Source: UBA4742 sp002403895 (GTDB taxonomy: Bacteria; Actinomycetota; Acidimicrobiia; Acidimicrobiales; Acidimicrobilacustridaceae). From it: a DNA stretch of 7,289 nucleotides. Position 1 is the stretch's first letter; each line of letters starts with the position of its first letter. Positions 1-6,200 of the stretch are shown here, one piece after another. The stretch is taken from contig DAISGD010000092.1 of assembly GCA_036823295.1 (NCBI GenBank), forward strand, positions 1 through 7,289, read 5' to 3'. A program made the position numbers and the translations under genes. A model generated the notes under the pieces. It made no database searches. It saw nothing but the letters and a program-made list of their open reading frames with translations, and was not told the origin of the DNA.

Positions 1-107
1 TATGTGACCCCAGCAGCATCGCACGCGGCACCGTGAGCGCATACGTGGCCGTTAGACGCGACTCGCTGACGGGGTGTCCTTCACGCGCCGATTCTACGAT
101 GGCCTCG

Positions 108-224
108 ATGGAGATCAGGTGCGCTGAGTGCGGTTGTGTGGTCAACTGGGGCGTCCGTGCTGTGCTGTGCGGGAAGCCGGACTGCTGTTGCCGCGACCTG
201 CCCGTGCGAGAGGAGCCCGCGTGA
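108..224 (+). CDS. Small cysteine-rich (putative zinc-binding) protein, 38 aa
   Basis: Short protein of unknown function. It carries seven cysteines in 38 residues: C5-x2-C8, C10, C21, then C26-C27-C28, the kind of spacing seen in small zinc ribbons or knuckles. Zinc binding is inferred from this spacing only. Its stop overlaps the GTG start of the next gene (GTGA, 221-224), which suggests translational coupling. The start is uncertain. The frame is open from a GTG at 33 and has ATGs at 99 and 108, none with a good Shine-Dalgarno. I chose ATG 108 because the cysteine-rich part begins there and a TANNNT-type hexamer (TACGAT, 95-100) lies at a distance that would allow a leaderless transcript; no good -35 accompanies it. 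If the GTG at 33 were used the protein would have 63 residues, and that GTG also overlaps a TGA (34-36) in another frame. The closing overlap and cysteine pattern support a real gene, but not strongly. Confidence 0.5.
   Translation: MEIRCAECGCVVNWGVRAVLCGKPDCCCRDLPVREEPA
211..215 (+). promoter_or_regulatory. Ribosome binding site AGGAG for the zinc-ribbon/VOC gene
   Basis: AGGAG lies 5 bases before GTG 221, inside the end of the preceding small gene. It decides the start: the same frame is open further upstream from ATG 128, but that extension would overlap most of the previous gene and has no such site. Confidence 0.6.
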
Positions 225-715
225 CGGAGGTGGTCTGTTCCTGCTGCGGCGAGACCCCTGAGACCGGCTCAGTACAGCTCTTTAGCCGCCGAGACATCGT
301 GATCTGTTACTGGTGTCTCAACGGACTGAACGCCCAGCGCGACAAGCAGGTCAGGGCGTCTGGCCTCATCCGGCTTGTCGGGGTCGAACCGATCTTCGGC
401 GTCGCGGATGTGGCGAGAGCAGTCGACCACTACGAACGTCTCGGCTTCACCACCTCCTACCACGACGAGACCTACGCGTTCGCGGGGTGGGGCGATGACT
501 TGACGATCCACCTCGCCCACAACGACGACCCGGACGCAGCGACGGTCGGCGGGCTCTACCTTCACGTCGATGACGCTGCCCAGTTGGCTGACGACTGGCG
601 CAAGGCGGGGATGCAGATCGAGGGGCCAGAGGACTTCGATTACGGCAAGCGCGAGGGCTCGCACGCCGACCCGGACGGAAACCTGATCCGATTCGGATCA
701 CCGGTGCCTCGCTAA
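221..715 (+). CDS. Zinc-ribbon / VOC-domain fusion protein (bleomycin-resistance-like), 164 aa
   Basis: Two parts are visible. Residues 1-36 hold a four-cysteine zinc-ribbon pattern, C6-x2-C9 and C29-x2-C32 (with an extra C8). Residues about 50-164 form a VOC (glyoxalase/bleomycin-resistance) domain: the first strand-helix VEPIFGVADVARAVDHYERL, a middle YLHVDD segment followed by a helix at about 117-130, and the closing REGSHADPDGNLIRFGSP, which resembles the end of bleomycin-binding proteins. Such proteins usually form dimers that sequester a drug and lack catalytic metal ligands. Here neither ligands nor substrate can be assigned, so drug resistance is only a possibility. GTG 221 is chosen because of the GTGA overlap with the upstream gene and the AGGAG before it. 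The domain order is odd: ordinary proteins of this family begin directly with the VOC fold. Its stop codon forms part of the next gene's Shine-Dalgarno, so all three genes are probably co-translated. VOC assignment is firm, zinc ribbon likely, function unknown. Confidence 0.85.
   Translation: MTEVVCSCCGETPETGSVQLFSRRDIVICYWCLNGLNAQRDKQVRASGLIRLVGVEPIFGVADVARAVDHYERLGFTTSYHDETYAFAGWGDDLTIHLAHNDDPDAATVGGLYLHVDDAAQLADDWRKAGMQIEGPEDFDYGKREGSHADPDGNLIRFGSPVPR
684..700. repeat. Perfect 8-bp inverted repeat with 1-base centre
   Basis: TGATCCGATTCGGATCA: arms 684-691 and 693-700 around a single T. It lies in the last codons of the VOC gene and ends 25 bases before the HTH gene start. It shares the GATCC/GGATC half-sites with the palindrome at 1091-1106 on the other side of the HTH gene. 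It could be an operator, but codon choice alone could also produce it. Confidence 0.4.
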
Positions 716-721
716 GGAGGT
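713..721 (+). promoter_or_regulatory. Very strong Shine-Dalgarno for the HTH gene, overlapping the VOC stop codon
   Basis: TAAGGAGGT is a full complement of the canonical 16S rRNA 3' tail and sits 4 bases before ATG 726. The TAA stop of the VOC gene (713-715) is its first part, so a ribosome finishing VOC is placed for re-initiation. It also suggests the HTH protein is made in quantity. Confidence 0.85.
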
Positions 722-725
722 CAAC

Positions 726-1022
726 ATGCTGACCACAAGTCCGCGGGTGCGGATCACAGGCCACGGGACACAGCTGCGGGTTCGCAAGAAAGGCGACTGG
801 GACAGCGACTCGCTCGCCCTGCTGCGAGAAACGTGCCGCGCCTCGACCGCACTTGACAAGACGCTGGCCGAGGCGATCCACAGGGCACGCGCGGCGGGCA
901 TTAGCTGGGACGACATAGGGCGCAGTCTCGGCGTCGAGGCCGGGACCAAACAGGCCCTGGTCGAGGCCCTTGGCGAAGGCCGCCAAGCGATGCTCGAACA
1001 CCAGCTCCGACGGACACCCTGA
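726..1022 (+). CDS. Small helix-turn-helix protein, 98 aa
   Basis: Probable small DNA-binding protein. Residues about 46-80 read as a helix-turn-helix: helix TLAEAIHRARAAG, then SWDDIGRSLGV, a turn, and a putative recognition helix EAGTKQALVEAL. The segment AGxSWxxIGxxLGV is typical of sigma-region-4-like HTH domains common in actinobacterial small proteins. The N-terminal 40 residues are basic then mixed and I do not recognise them; the C-terminus ends shortly after the HTH. ATG 726 is fixed by an ideal Shine-Dalgarno. It follows the VOC gene by 10 bases and is probably in the same operon. Palindromes sharing GATCC/GGATC half-sites lie on both sides (684-700, 1091-1106), so autoregulation is a reasonable inference. 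A role as a toxin-antitoxin partner cannot be excluded, but no toxin is seen. HTH call fairly sure, target unknown. Confidence 0.8.
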   Translation: MLTTSPRVRITGHGTQLRVRKKGDWDSDSLALLRETCRASTALDKTLAEAIHRARAAGISWDDIGRSLGVEAGTKQALVEALGEGRQAMLEHQLRRTP

Positions 1023-1090
1023 TGCTGCCCACAGGAGCACCGAACCCGCGATCGGGTGTCACCCTGGCGCACGCCGATGTGCCGTTAGGG

Positions 1091-1106
1091 CGCGATCCGG
1101 ATCGCG
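1091..1106. repeat. Perfect 16-bp palindrome CGCGATCCGGATCGCG
   Basis: Both strands read the same. It lies 69 bases after the HTH gene and carries the same GATCC/GGATC half-sites as the inverted repeat at 684-700, here with no spacer. An operator-like protein-binding site is possible. It has no loop, so it is a poor terminator hairpin. Confidence 0.5.
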
Positions 1107-1117
1107 AACCAGGGGAT

Positions 1118-1129
1118 CGAGCGCGCTCG
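1118..1129. repeat. Perfect 12-bp palindrome CGAGCGCGCTCG
   Basis: Centred 25 bases from the centre of the 16-bp palindrome. GC-rich self-complementary sites of this length arise by chance fairly often in such DNA, so the interest is mainly in the clustering. Confidence 0.35.
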
Positions 1130-1228
1130 CACGGTCTGATCAGGCCGCGACGATCTCTGCGGAACGTAAGACGGGTCACGGCGACTCCCTTGACAGACGC
1201 GCTGCATTGACATGAAGGTCGTGACTCA

Positions 1229-1310
1229 GTGAGCAACTCTGGGAGATCGCCAGTGCCAGGGGCGCCGTGGCTCAGTTGTTCGCTCACCTCGGGCAGTGCC
1301 AGGGCGATCT
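1229..1310. repeat. Interleaved inverted repeats with an 11-bp direct repeat
   Basis: GTGAGC (1229-1234) pairs with GCTCAC (1282-1287), with AACT/AGTT extending the arms around a bulge. AGATCGCC (1244-1251) pairs perfectly with GGCGATCT (1303-1310). The two pairings interleave, giving a pseudoknot-like topology or two alternative folds. CAGTGCCAGGG occurs at 1251-1261 and again at 1294-1304. Structured RNA, a recombinase-type site, or chance are all possible. Confidence 0.35.
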
Positions 1311-1367
1311 GCCGTACCCGATTGAGTTCACGTTCCCATGCGGGCGAGTGTGGTCGAGAGTGAGGAC

Positions 1368-2810
1368 CTAGCCGGTGAACGCGGGGCCAGAGTTGACCGG
1401 CACCGGCGGCCGAGCGGCCGGGGCGATGGTGGGCACGGTCGGCGGCGTCGCCATGGCCCGTGACACCTCGATGCGGCCGTAGAACGGCATCTCGGTGGAG
1501 GCGTCCACCACCACGCTCTGACCGACGGACTTGGCCGGGAGTGAGGGAACCTTGACCGGGTCGTAGCAGTTCATGATCGGGTCCGGATCAATCCTCGATT
1601 TGAACTGCGGCGGCTCGAAGCTCTTGAACGTGGCCTTCAAATCGAGGTTCGGCACCCCCGACTCCTCGGATGCGATCTCGTCGAGGAAGTCCCACGGAAT
1701 CGGACAGACCCGGGGCGTCGGGTTCGGCGTGACGTTGCTCCCGAGCACCGTGTGCATCGTGGCGCAACCGGTGGCGTCGTCGGGGGTGCTGGAGATCTGG
1801 ACCCCGGGCCGGGTGACGAAGTCGTACCGGACGGTGACGGCGTTGCCGCTGGCCGACGGCGGGGCGCACACCGACCAGTCCGACGGGGAGGTGGTGTTGG
1901 CCTCCGCCAGGACCCAGGACTCGAGATGGTCGAGCGACGGGTAGGCGGCCGGGCCCTTGTCCTGCACCCTCAGGATGTTCTCGATCAGGTTCAGCGGGAA
2001 TGGCCAGGTGTACTTGCTCGCCAAGCGGGACTTGTCGTTGACCTGGTTGGCGACCGCCGGGTCCGGGTTGTACGACTGGGTCTCGCGATAGGGGGCGAAG
2101 AACACGTGCACCACCGTCGTGTCGGCGTCAGTGTGCGACCACGCCATGAACGAGATCGGGTGGAGCTCGGTGCCGAACGGCAGGTGACCGCAGTCGTTCA
2201 CGAACCGACCCATCACCAGCACCCGGTCGCCGGGCTGCGGGATCCCCTCGGGCTGCAGGTTCGCCCGGGCGGCATCGGCCATGGTCTCCCACGGCTGACC
2301 CGTCGCCGGCCCGACCGGTGCCGCCGGCGTGTGAGGCAGCATGCCCTCGGACAACTCGACGTGCATGGGATCGGTGGATGGCAGGCCGGAAACCTGTGAG
2401 ATTCCGGCATATGCAGGGTCGAGGTTCACGTCCATGTTGAAGTCGGCGCCGAACGGGTGGTCGAACGGGAAGTCGCCGGTGCCGATGACCGAACCCTTCA
2501 CCGTGCCCGACACCATGATCTGCTTGCCCAGCTTGTCGGTGGGGTGGACTGACCCGTTCACGACGTCGCCCAGCCGGTACGGAACCTTGTACTGCAGCGG
2601 GTTGCCGTTGAGCAGCTCGCCCAGGAACCGTCGATCCGTGGCCCCGCAGACCTTGGTCGGGTCCGCTGGTACCACCGGGCCGTTGGCCGCCAAAGCCTGC
2701 GCGTCGACGAACCCGAGTTGAGGTGGTGGAGCCGCCGCCAACGATGGCCCGCTTGGCACGATGCCGATCAAGGCAGCGACCACGGCACCCACGAGCAACT
2801 TGCGACTCAC
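1368..2810 (-). CDS. Secreted protein of unknown function, 480 aa
   Basis: An exported protein that I cannot assign to a family. Residues 1-25 are a standard signal peptide: basic SRK, hydrophobic core at about 5-18, then SLA before a likely cleavage after A25. The rest has no further membrane segment, so the product should be released or loosely wall-associated. Six cysteines (C55, C207, C315, C349, C369, C415) allow three disulfides. A conspicuous cluster of charged and metal-capable residues, D206-C207-G208-H209 and E215-L-H217-P218, sits in a segment beginning GDRVLVMGRF; it could be a metal or active site, but this is inference. The C-terminal ~30 residues are rich in Pro, Ala and Thr, like a linker or disordered tail. 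GTG 2810 is preferred because GGAGG lies 5 bases before it and the signal peptide starts at once. It is transcribed alone, converging on the plus-strand cassette, with spacer on both sides. Confidence 0.85.
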   Translation of the reverse strand: MSRKLLVGAVVAALIGIVPSGPSLAAAPPPQLGFVDAQALAANGPVVPADPTKVCGATDRRFLGELLNGNPLQYKVPYRLGDVVNGSVHPTDKLGKQIMVSGTVKGSVIGTGDFPFDHPFGADFNMDVNLDPAYAGISQVSGLPSTDPMHVELSEGMLPHTPAAPVGPATGQPWETMADAARANLQPEGIPQPGDRVLVMGRFVNDCGHLPFGTELHPISFMAWSHTDADTTVVHVFFAPYRETQSYNPDPAVANQVNDKSRLASKYTWPFPLNLIENILRVQDKGPAAYPSLDHLESWVLAEANTTSPSDWSVCAPPSASGNAVTVRYDFVTRPGVQISSTPDDATGCATMHTVLGSNVTPNPTPRVCPIPWDFLDEIASEESGVPNLDLKATFKSFEPPQFKSRIDPDPIMNCYDPVKVPSLPAKSVGQSVVVDASTEMPFYGRIEVSRAMATPPTVPTIAPAARPPVPVNSGPAFTG

Positions 2811-2813
2811 GGC

Positions 2814-2820
2814 AACCTCC
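2814..2820 (-). promoter_or_regulatory. Shine-Dalgarno GGAGGTT fixing a GTG start
   Basis: On the minus strand GGAGG ends 5 bases before GTG 2810. This supports the GTG as the true start of the secreted protein. Further upstream a TACGGT hexamer (about 2859-2864) fits a TANNNT -10, but no good -35 is seen. Confidence 0.75.
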
Positions 2821-2951
2821 GATGAGGCGCCGTCGCCCTGGCGGCGTCACCCCGACCGTAGTTCGGCCGCGCCGAGCGTGCCCGGTGATGAGTGACCGAC
2901 GCCCCGGTCGGCACTGAGCTGCGACCCCTCGCCTCGATCCAAGGGGAGCTG

Positions 2952-3062
2952 TCAGCGGAGGGTGGTGCTCATGGCTTGGCGGAGGTGTTCGCGGTCTTTG
3001 TCGTAGAGGTGGCTGTAGACGCGGTCGATCATTCCGGCTCCTGCTGCGCTGCGGCACCACAT
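2952..3062 (-). pseudogene. C-terminal remnant of a tyrosine recombinase (integrase)
   Basis: A 36-codon minus-strand frame ends GMIDRVYSHLYDKDREHL and about ten more residues. The run D-R-x-Y-S-H-L-Y-D-x-D resembles the extreme C-terminus of phage-type integrases, where the sequence around T-x-D-x-Y-x-H-L carries the catalytic tyrosine; here that would be the Tyr at 3015-3017. Upstream of about 3032 the likeness stops: the frame continues for some 25 codons without integrase character to a TGA at 3108-3110, and the arginine/histidine catalytic boxes are absent. It is therefore a broken tail, not a gene. A short functional peptide is unlikely, since no Shine-Dalgarno is seen. The match rests on about 25 residues, so the call is moderate. 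Confidence 0.45.
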
Positions 3063-3134
3063 GGCAACATCAACCCATCGCATCAATACGACCCCGCCGA
3101 CCAGGCCTCATCGCGTGGAGCCGACAGTGCCACG

Positions 3135-3164
3135 TGCTTCTCGTGGTTGCTTCTCATCGTTGCT
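3135..3164. repeat. Imperfect 13-bp tandem repeat
   Basis: Units TGCTTCTCGTGGT (3135-3147) and TGCTTCTCATCGT (3148-3160) differ at two positions, and a third copy begins with TGCT (3161-3164). It lies between putA and the recombinase remnant. No role is evident. Confidence 0.4.
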
Positions 3165-3193
3165 GGCGCGATCGAACGACGTTGGTTCATCCG

Positions 3194-3215
3194 TCGGCGC
3201 CGGGCCCAGCGCCGA
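3194..3215 (-). terminator. GC-rich hairpin after putA, possible terminator
   Basis: Arms TCGGCGC (3194-3200) and GCGCCGA (3209-3215) around an 8-base loop, starting 12 bases after the putA stop in the direction of transcription. No T-run follows, so it is not a classical intrinsic terminator, though many high-GC actinobacterial terminators lack one. Confidence 0.35.
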
Positions 3216-3227
3216 GGTAGGAGCCGT

Positions 3228-6200
3228 TCAGCCCGCGCGGGTATTGCCGTGGCGATGGTTCGTGATGCTGACGGACTGCTCCCGGCACCAGCGCGGCAGC
3301 TCGAGCCGACCCTCCGCGACAGGCCTCCGATGATCGAGGGTCAGCCACGCGTCGAAGGCGGCGCGACGCAGCGCTTCGGACACAGCTCCAAGGACGCGTA
3401 GCCGGTCGGACGGTTCCCGTTGCCATCGGGCGCGCAGGTCATCGACGGTCTCGTCGGGGGCCGTACTCACGACGACCTGCGTGCCGGTCGTGCGCGCCGC
3501 GAGCAGGCAGAGCTCGACGTCGATCGGGTCGGCCTCTGCTTCGATGCGCAACATCACCGACGCCAGCGGCAGGTGCCGGTATTCGTTTCGTTCGGCCCGG
3601 AGCGCGGTCGGATCGTGCGCCTGCGAGAGCTCGTCCCACGCGGTGGGGTAGCCGACCCGGGCCCGCGCCAGACGGTCGCTCGCCCTGCCACCGGGTCGAT
3701 CCCCCGGTGTGTCGCTCCACGTGCACAGGCTCGCCACGTAGTCGGGACCGCCGGCCTTGGCCGCAGGGCCCACGGTCGACCGCTTCCACCCTCCGAACGG
3801 CTGGCGGCCGATGATCGCACCGGTGATCGAACGGTTGACCGAGGCATTGCCGACATCGACCCGCTCCAGCCAGTGGGCCACCTCACTCGGGTCGAGGCTG
3901 TGCAATCCACCGGTCAGACCGAAGTCGGTGGCGTTCTGCAGGTCGATCGCGTGGTCGAGATCACGGCAAGCGATCACTCCGAGCACCGGACCGAAGCACT
4001 CGGTCCGGTGCAGGAACGAGCCGGGCGCCACGCCGAGCCTGACGCCGGGCGACCACAGGTAGCCGCGATCGTCGAGCCGGCACGGCTCCACGAGCCAGCT
4101 CTCTGCCGGCTCGAGGTGGCGCAGAGCTCGAGCGAGGCGTTCGGTCGGTGGTGCGATGAGCGGGCCGACGTCGACGGAGGGGTCGGTGGCAGGCCCGACA
4201 CGCAGCGACCGGGTCGCGTCGGCCAGCCTCGGCAGAAACCGACCATCATCGAGGACGGACTGCTCGACGATCGCCAGGCTCGCGGCGGAGCACTTCTGTC
4301 CGGCGTGCCCGAAGGCCGAGTGGACGAGATCCTTCACCGCCAGGTCGAGATCGGCGGCCGCCGTGATCACCATCGCGTTCTTGCCCGAGGTTTCGGCGTG
4401 CAACCGCAGGTCCGGTCGCCACGTCTGGAAGAGCCGGGCCGTGTCGACCGAACCTGTGAGCACGACCGCCCCGACGTCCGCATGGGTGATGAGCGCCCGC
4501 CCGACCTCGTCATCGGGACACGGCAGGAACTGGAGGACATCGCTGGGGACGCCCGCATCCCAGATGCACGTCGCCAGGAGCCAGGCGGTCAGCACCGTTT
4601 CGGGCGCGGGCTTGAGGATCACCGTGTTCCCCGCCGCCAGCGCGGCGAAGACCCCACCCGCAGGGATCGCATAGGGGAAGTTCCACGGCGGTGCGACCAC
4701 GACCGGTCCGAGCGGTCGGTGGACCGCGGCGAAGTCGTCGAGCCGCAGCGCCTCTCTCGCGTAGTAGTTCGCCATGTCGACGGCTTCGGACACCTCGGGG
4801 TCGGATTGGGCGACGGTCTTTCCGGCGTCCCGCGCCATGACCACGATGGCGTCGCCGCGACGTGCCGCGAGTACTTCAGCGCTGCGCATGAGCAACCCCG
4901 CCCGGGTCGCGGTCGAGGTGGCGCCCCACGCGACCTGGGCCTGGCACGCCACCTCGACGGCCCGATCGACCAGGTCATGGTCGGCCAGCGCATAGCGGTA
5001 GAACGGCGTCCCCGAGGCCGACGGATCGACGCCGATCCGGACCCCGCCCGGATGGAGGCCCGGATCAGTAGTCGACACGACCTCCTCGCCGCCGATCATC
5101 AATGGCACCTCGTCGACGATCACCGCCTCGGCGTCGGCCAGGCGGCGATCGAGCCACGCTCGGTTGGGCTGGCGCGACCAGTCGGTGTCAGGCTCGTTCA
5201 CAAAGGGATCGCCCCGATCGAACGAGCGGCGCTCGTCGCTGCGATTCTGGGCCCGACGCGGCGTGACATCGACATCGTGACGGGCCGCGACGGCCGCCAG
5301 GAACCGGTCGCGCTGGTCGCGGAACGTCGGACTGCCGGGCTCCAGCTCGAAGTGATGGCGAAGGAAGTTGTCGGGGCTCGTGTTCTCGTCGAAGCGCCGC
5401 ACGAGGTAGGCGATCGCGGCCTCGAACTCGTCGCGCTGCACGACGGGCGCGTACAGCAGGATGCCCCCGGCCCGACGACGTACCGCTTCGGCCTCCCCCG
5501 GCGCCATGCCCTCGAGCATCTCCAGCTCGAGCCGATCGCGGCTACCGAGCCGGTCGGCTCGCACCAGGCCCCACGCCACGTCGAACAGGTTGTGCGACGC
5601 CAGCCCGATGCGCACGGCGTCACCCCAGCAGGGGTCCAGCGCCCGATCGAGCAACCGCTTGTAAGACGCATCGACCCAGGCCTTGGTCTCGTACGGCGCC
5701 TGTGGCCAGCCATGGAGCTCGGCATCGACCTTCTCCATCCCGAGGTTCGCGCCCTTGACGAGGCGCACCTTGATGCACCCGCCGCCACTGCCCCGCCGTC
5801 GCGATGCCCATGTCGCGACCCGCTCGAACGCCCCGTGGGAGTCGGGCAGGTACGCCTGCAGCACGATGCCTGCATCGAGCCCGACGAACTCCGGTTCGTC
5901 CAACACCTGAATGAACACGGCGAGCGTGAGCTCGAGGTCGCGATACTCCTCCATGTCGAGGTTTACGAACACCGGAGGCTCTGCCGCCGAGGCCCGCCGA
6001 TACAGCTCGCGCAACCGGGCCGCGATGCGAAACACCGACTCCTCGAACGCCAGCGATGATACCTGGGCGCAGATCGAGGACACCTTGACCGAGACATAGT
6101 CGACGTCGGAGCGATCGACGCGGGCCATGACCTCGTCGAGGCGATGCCGTGCCTCGTCGTCGCCGAGGATGGCCTCGCCGAGCACGTTGACGTTGAGCCT

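Larger units (their letters stand above)
1023..1367. other. Intergenic region rich in palindromes, no convincing gene
   Basis: About 345 bases between two convergent units. It holds a perfect 16-base palindrome (1091-1106), a 12-base palindrome (1118-1129), an 8-base palindrome (1136-1143), two TTGACA hexamers 17 bases apart (1190, 1207) without a good -10, and interleaved inverted repeats between 1229 and 1310. A 62-codon frame starts at ATG 1022, overlapping the HTH stop as TGATG, but it has relaxed third-position base use and no recognisable domain, so it is not called. No tRNA is seen, nor a classical terminator with a T-run. Confidence 0.6.
2811..3227. other. Spacer between putA and the secreted-protein gene
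   Basis: About 417 bases without an intact gene. It contains the probable promoter area of the secreted protein, the tyrosine-recombinase remnant at 2952-3062, a 13-bp tandem repeat at 3135-3164, and a GC-rich hairpin just after putA at 3194-3215. Plus-strand open frames here are extensions of the antisense of putA and show no protein-like features. Confidence 0.6.

Noticed and set aside
1..107. Possible tail of an upstream gene ending at TGA 34-36
   Set aside because: Only 11 codons are visible in that frame, too few to tell from chance. Nothing else is recognisable before the first small gene.
128..715. A longer 195-residue start for the VOC gene at ATG 128
   Set aside because: It would overlap nearly all of the preceding gene, adds a residue run without a domain and lacks a ribosome site. 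GTG 221 has both AGGAG and the GTGA overlap.
1022..1210. 62-codon frame starting with TGATG overlap at the HTH stop
   Set aside because: The overlap is suggestive, but third-position base use is relaxed, no Shine-Dalgarno or domain is seen, and a palindrome cluster lies inside it. It could be reconsidered if relatives conserve it.
1225..1371. Plus-strand open frame of 48 codons reading towards the end of the secreted-protein gene
   Set aside because: It has no ATG or sensible start, overlaps the opposite gene end and resembles nothing recognisable.
1752..2399. 215-codon plus-strand frame antisense to the secreted protein
   Set aside because: It is a shadow of the minus-strand gene, which has a signal peptide and Shine-Dalgarno; the antisense product is Arg/Gly-rich.
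3420..6059. An 879-codon open frame on the plus strand, antisense to putA
   Set aside because: putA is unmistakable on the minus strand with all motifs. In GC-rich genes the opposite strand often lacks stops, and the translation is Arg/Gly/Asp-rich with no domain.
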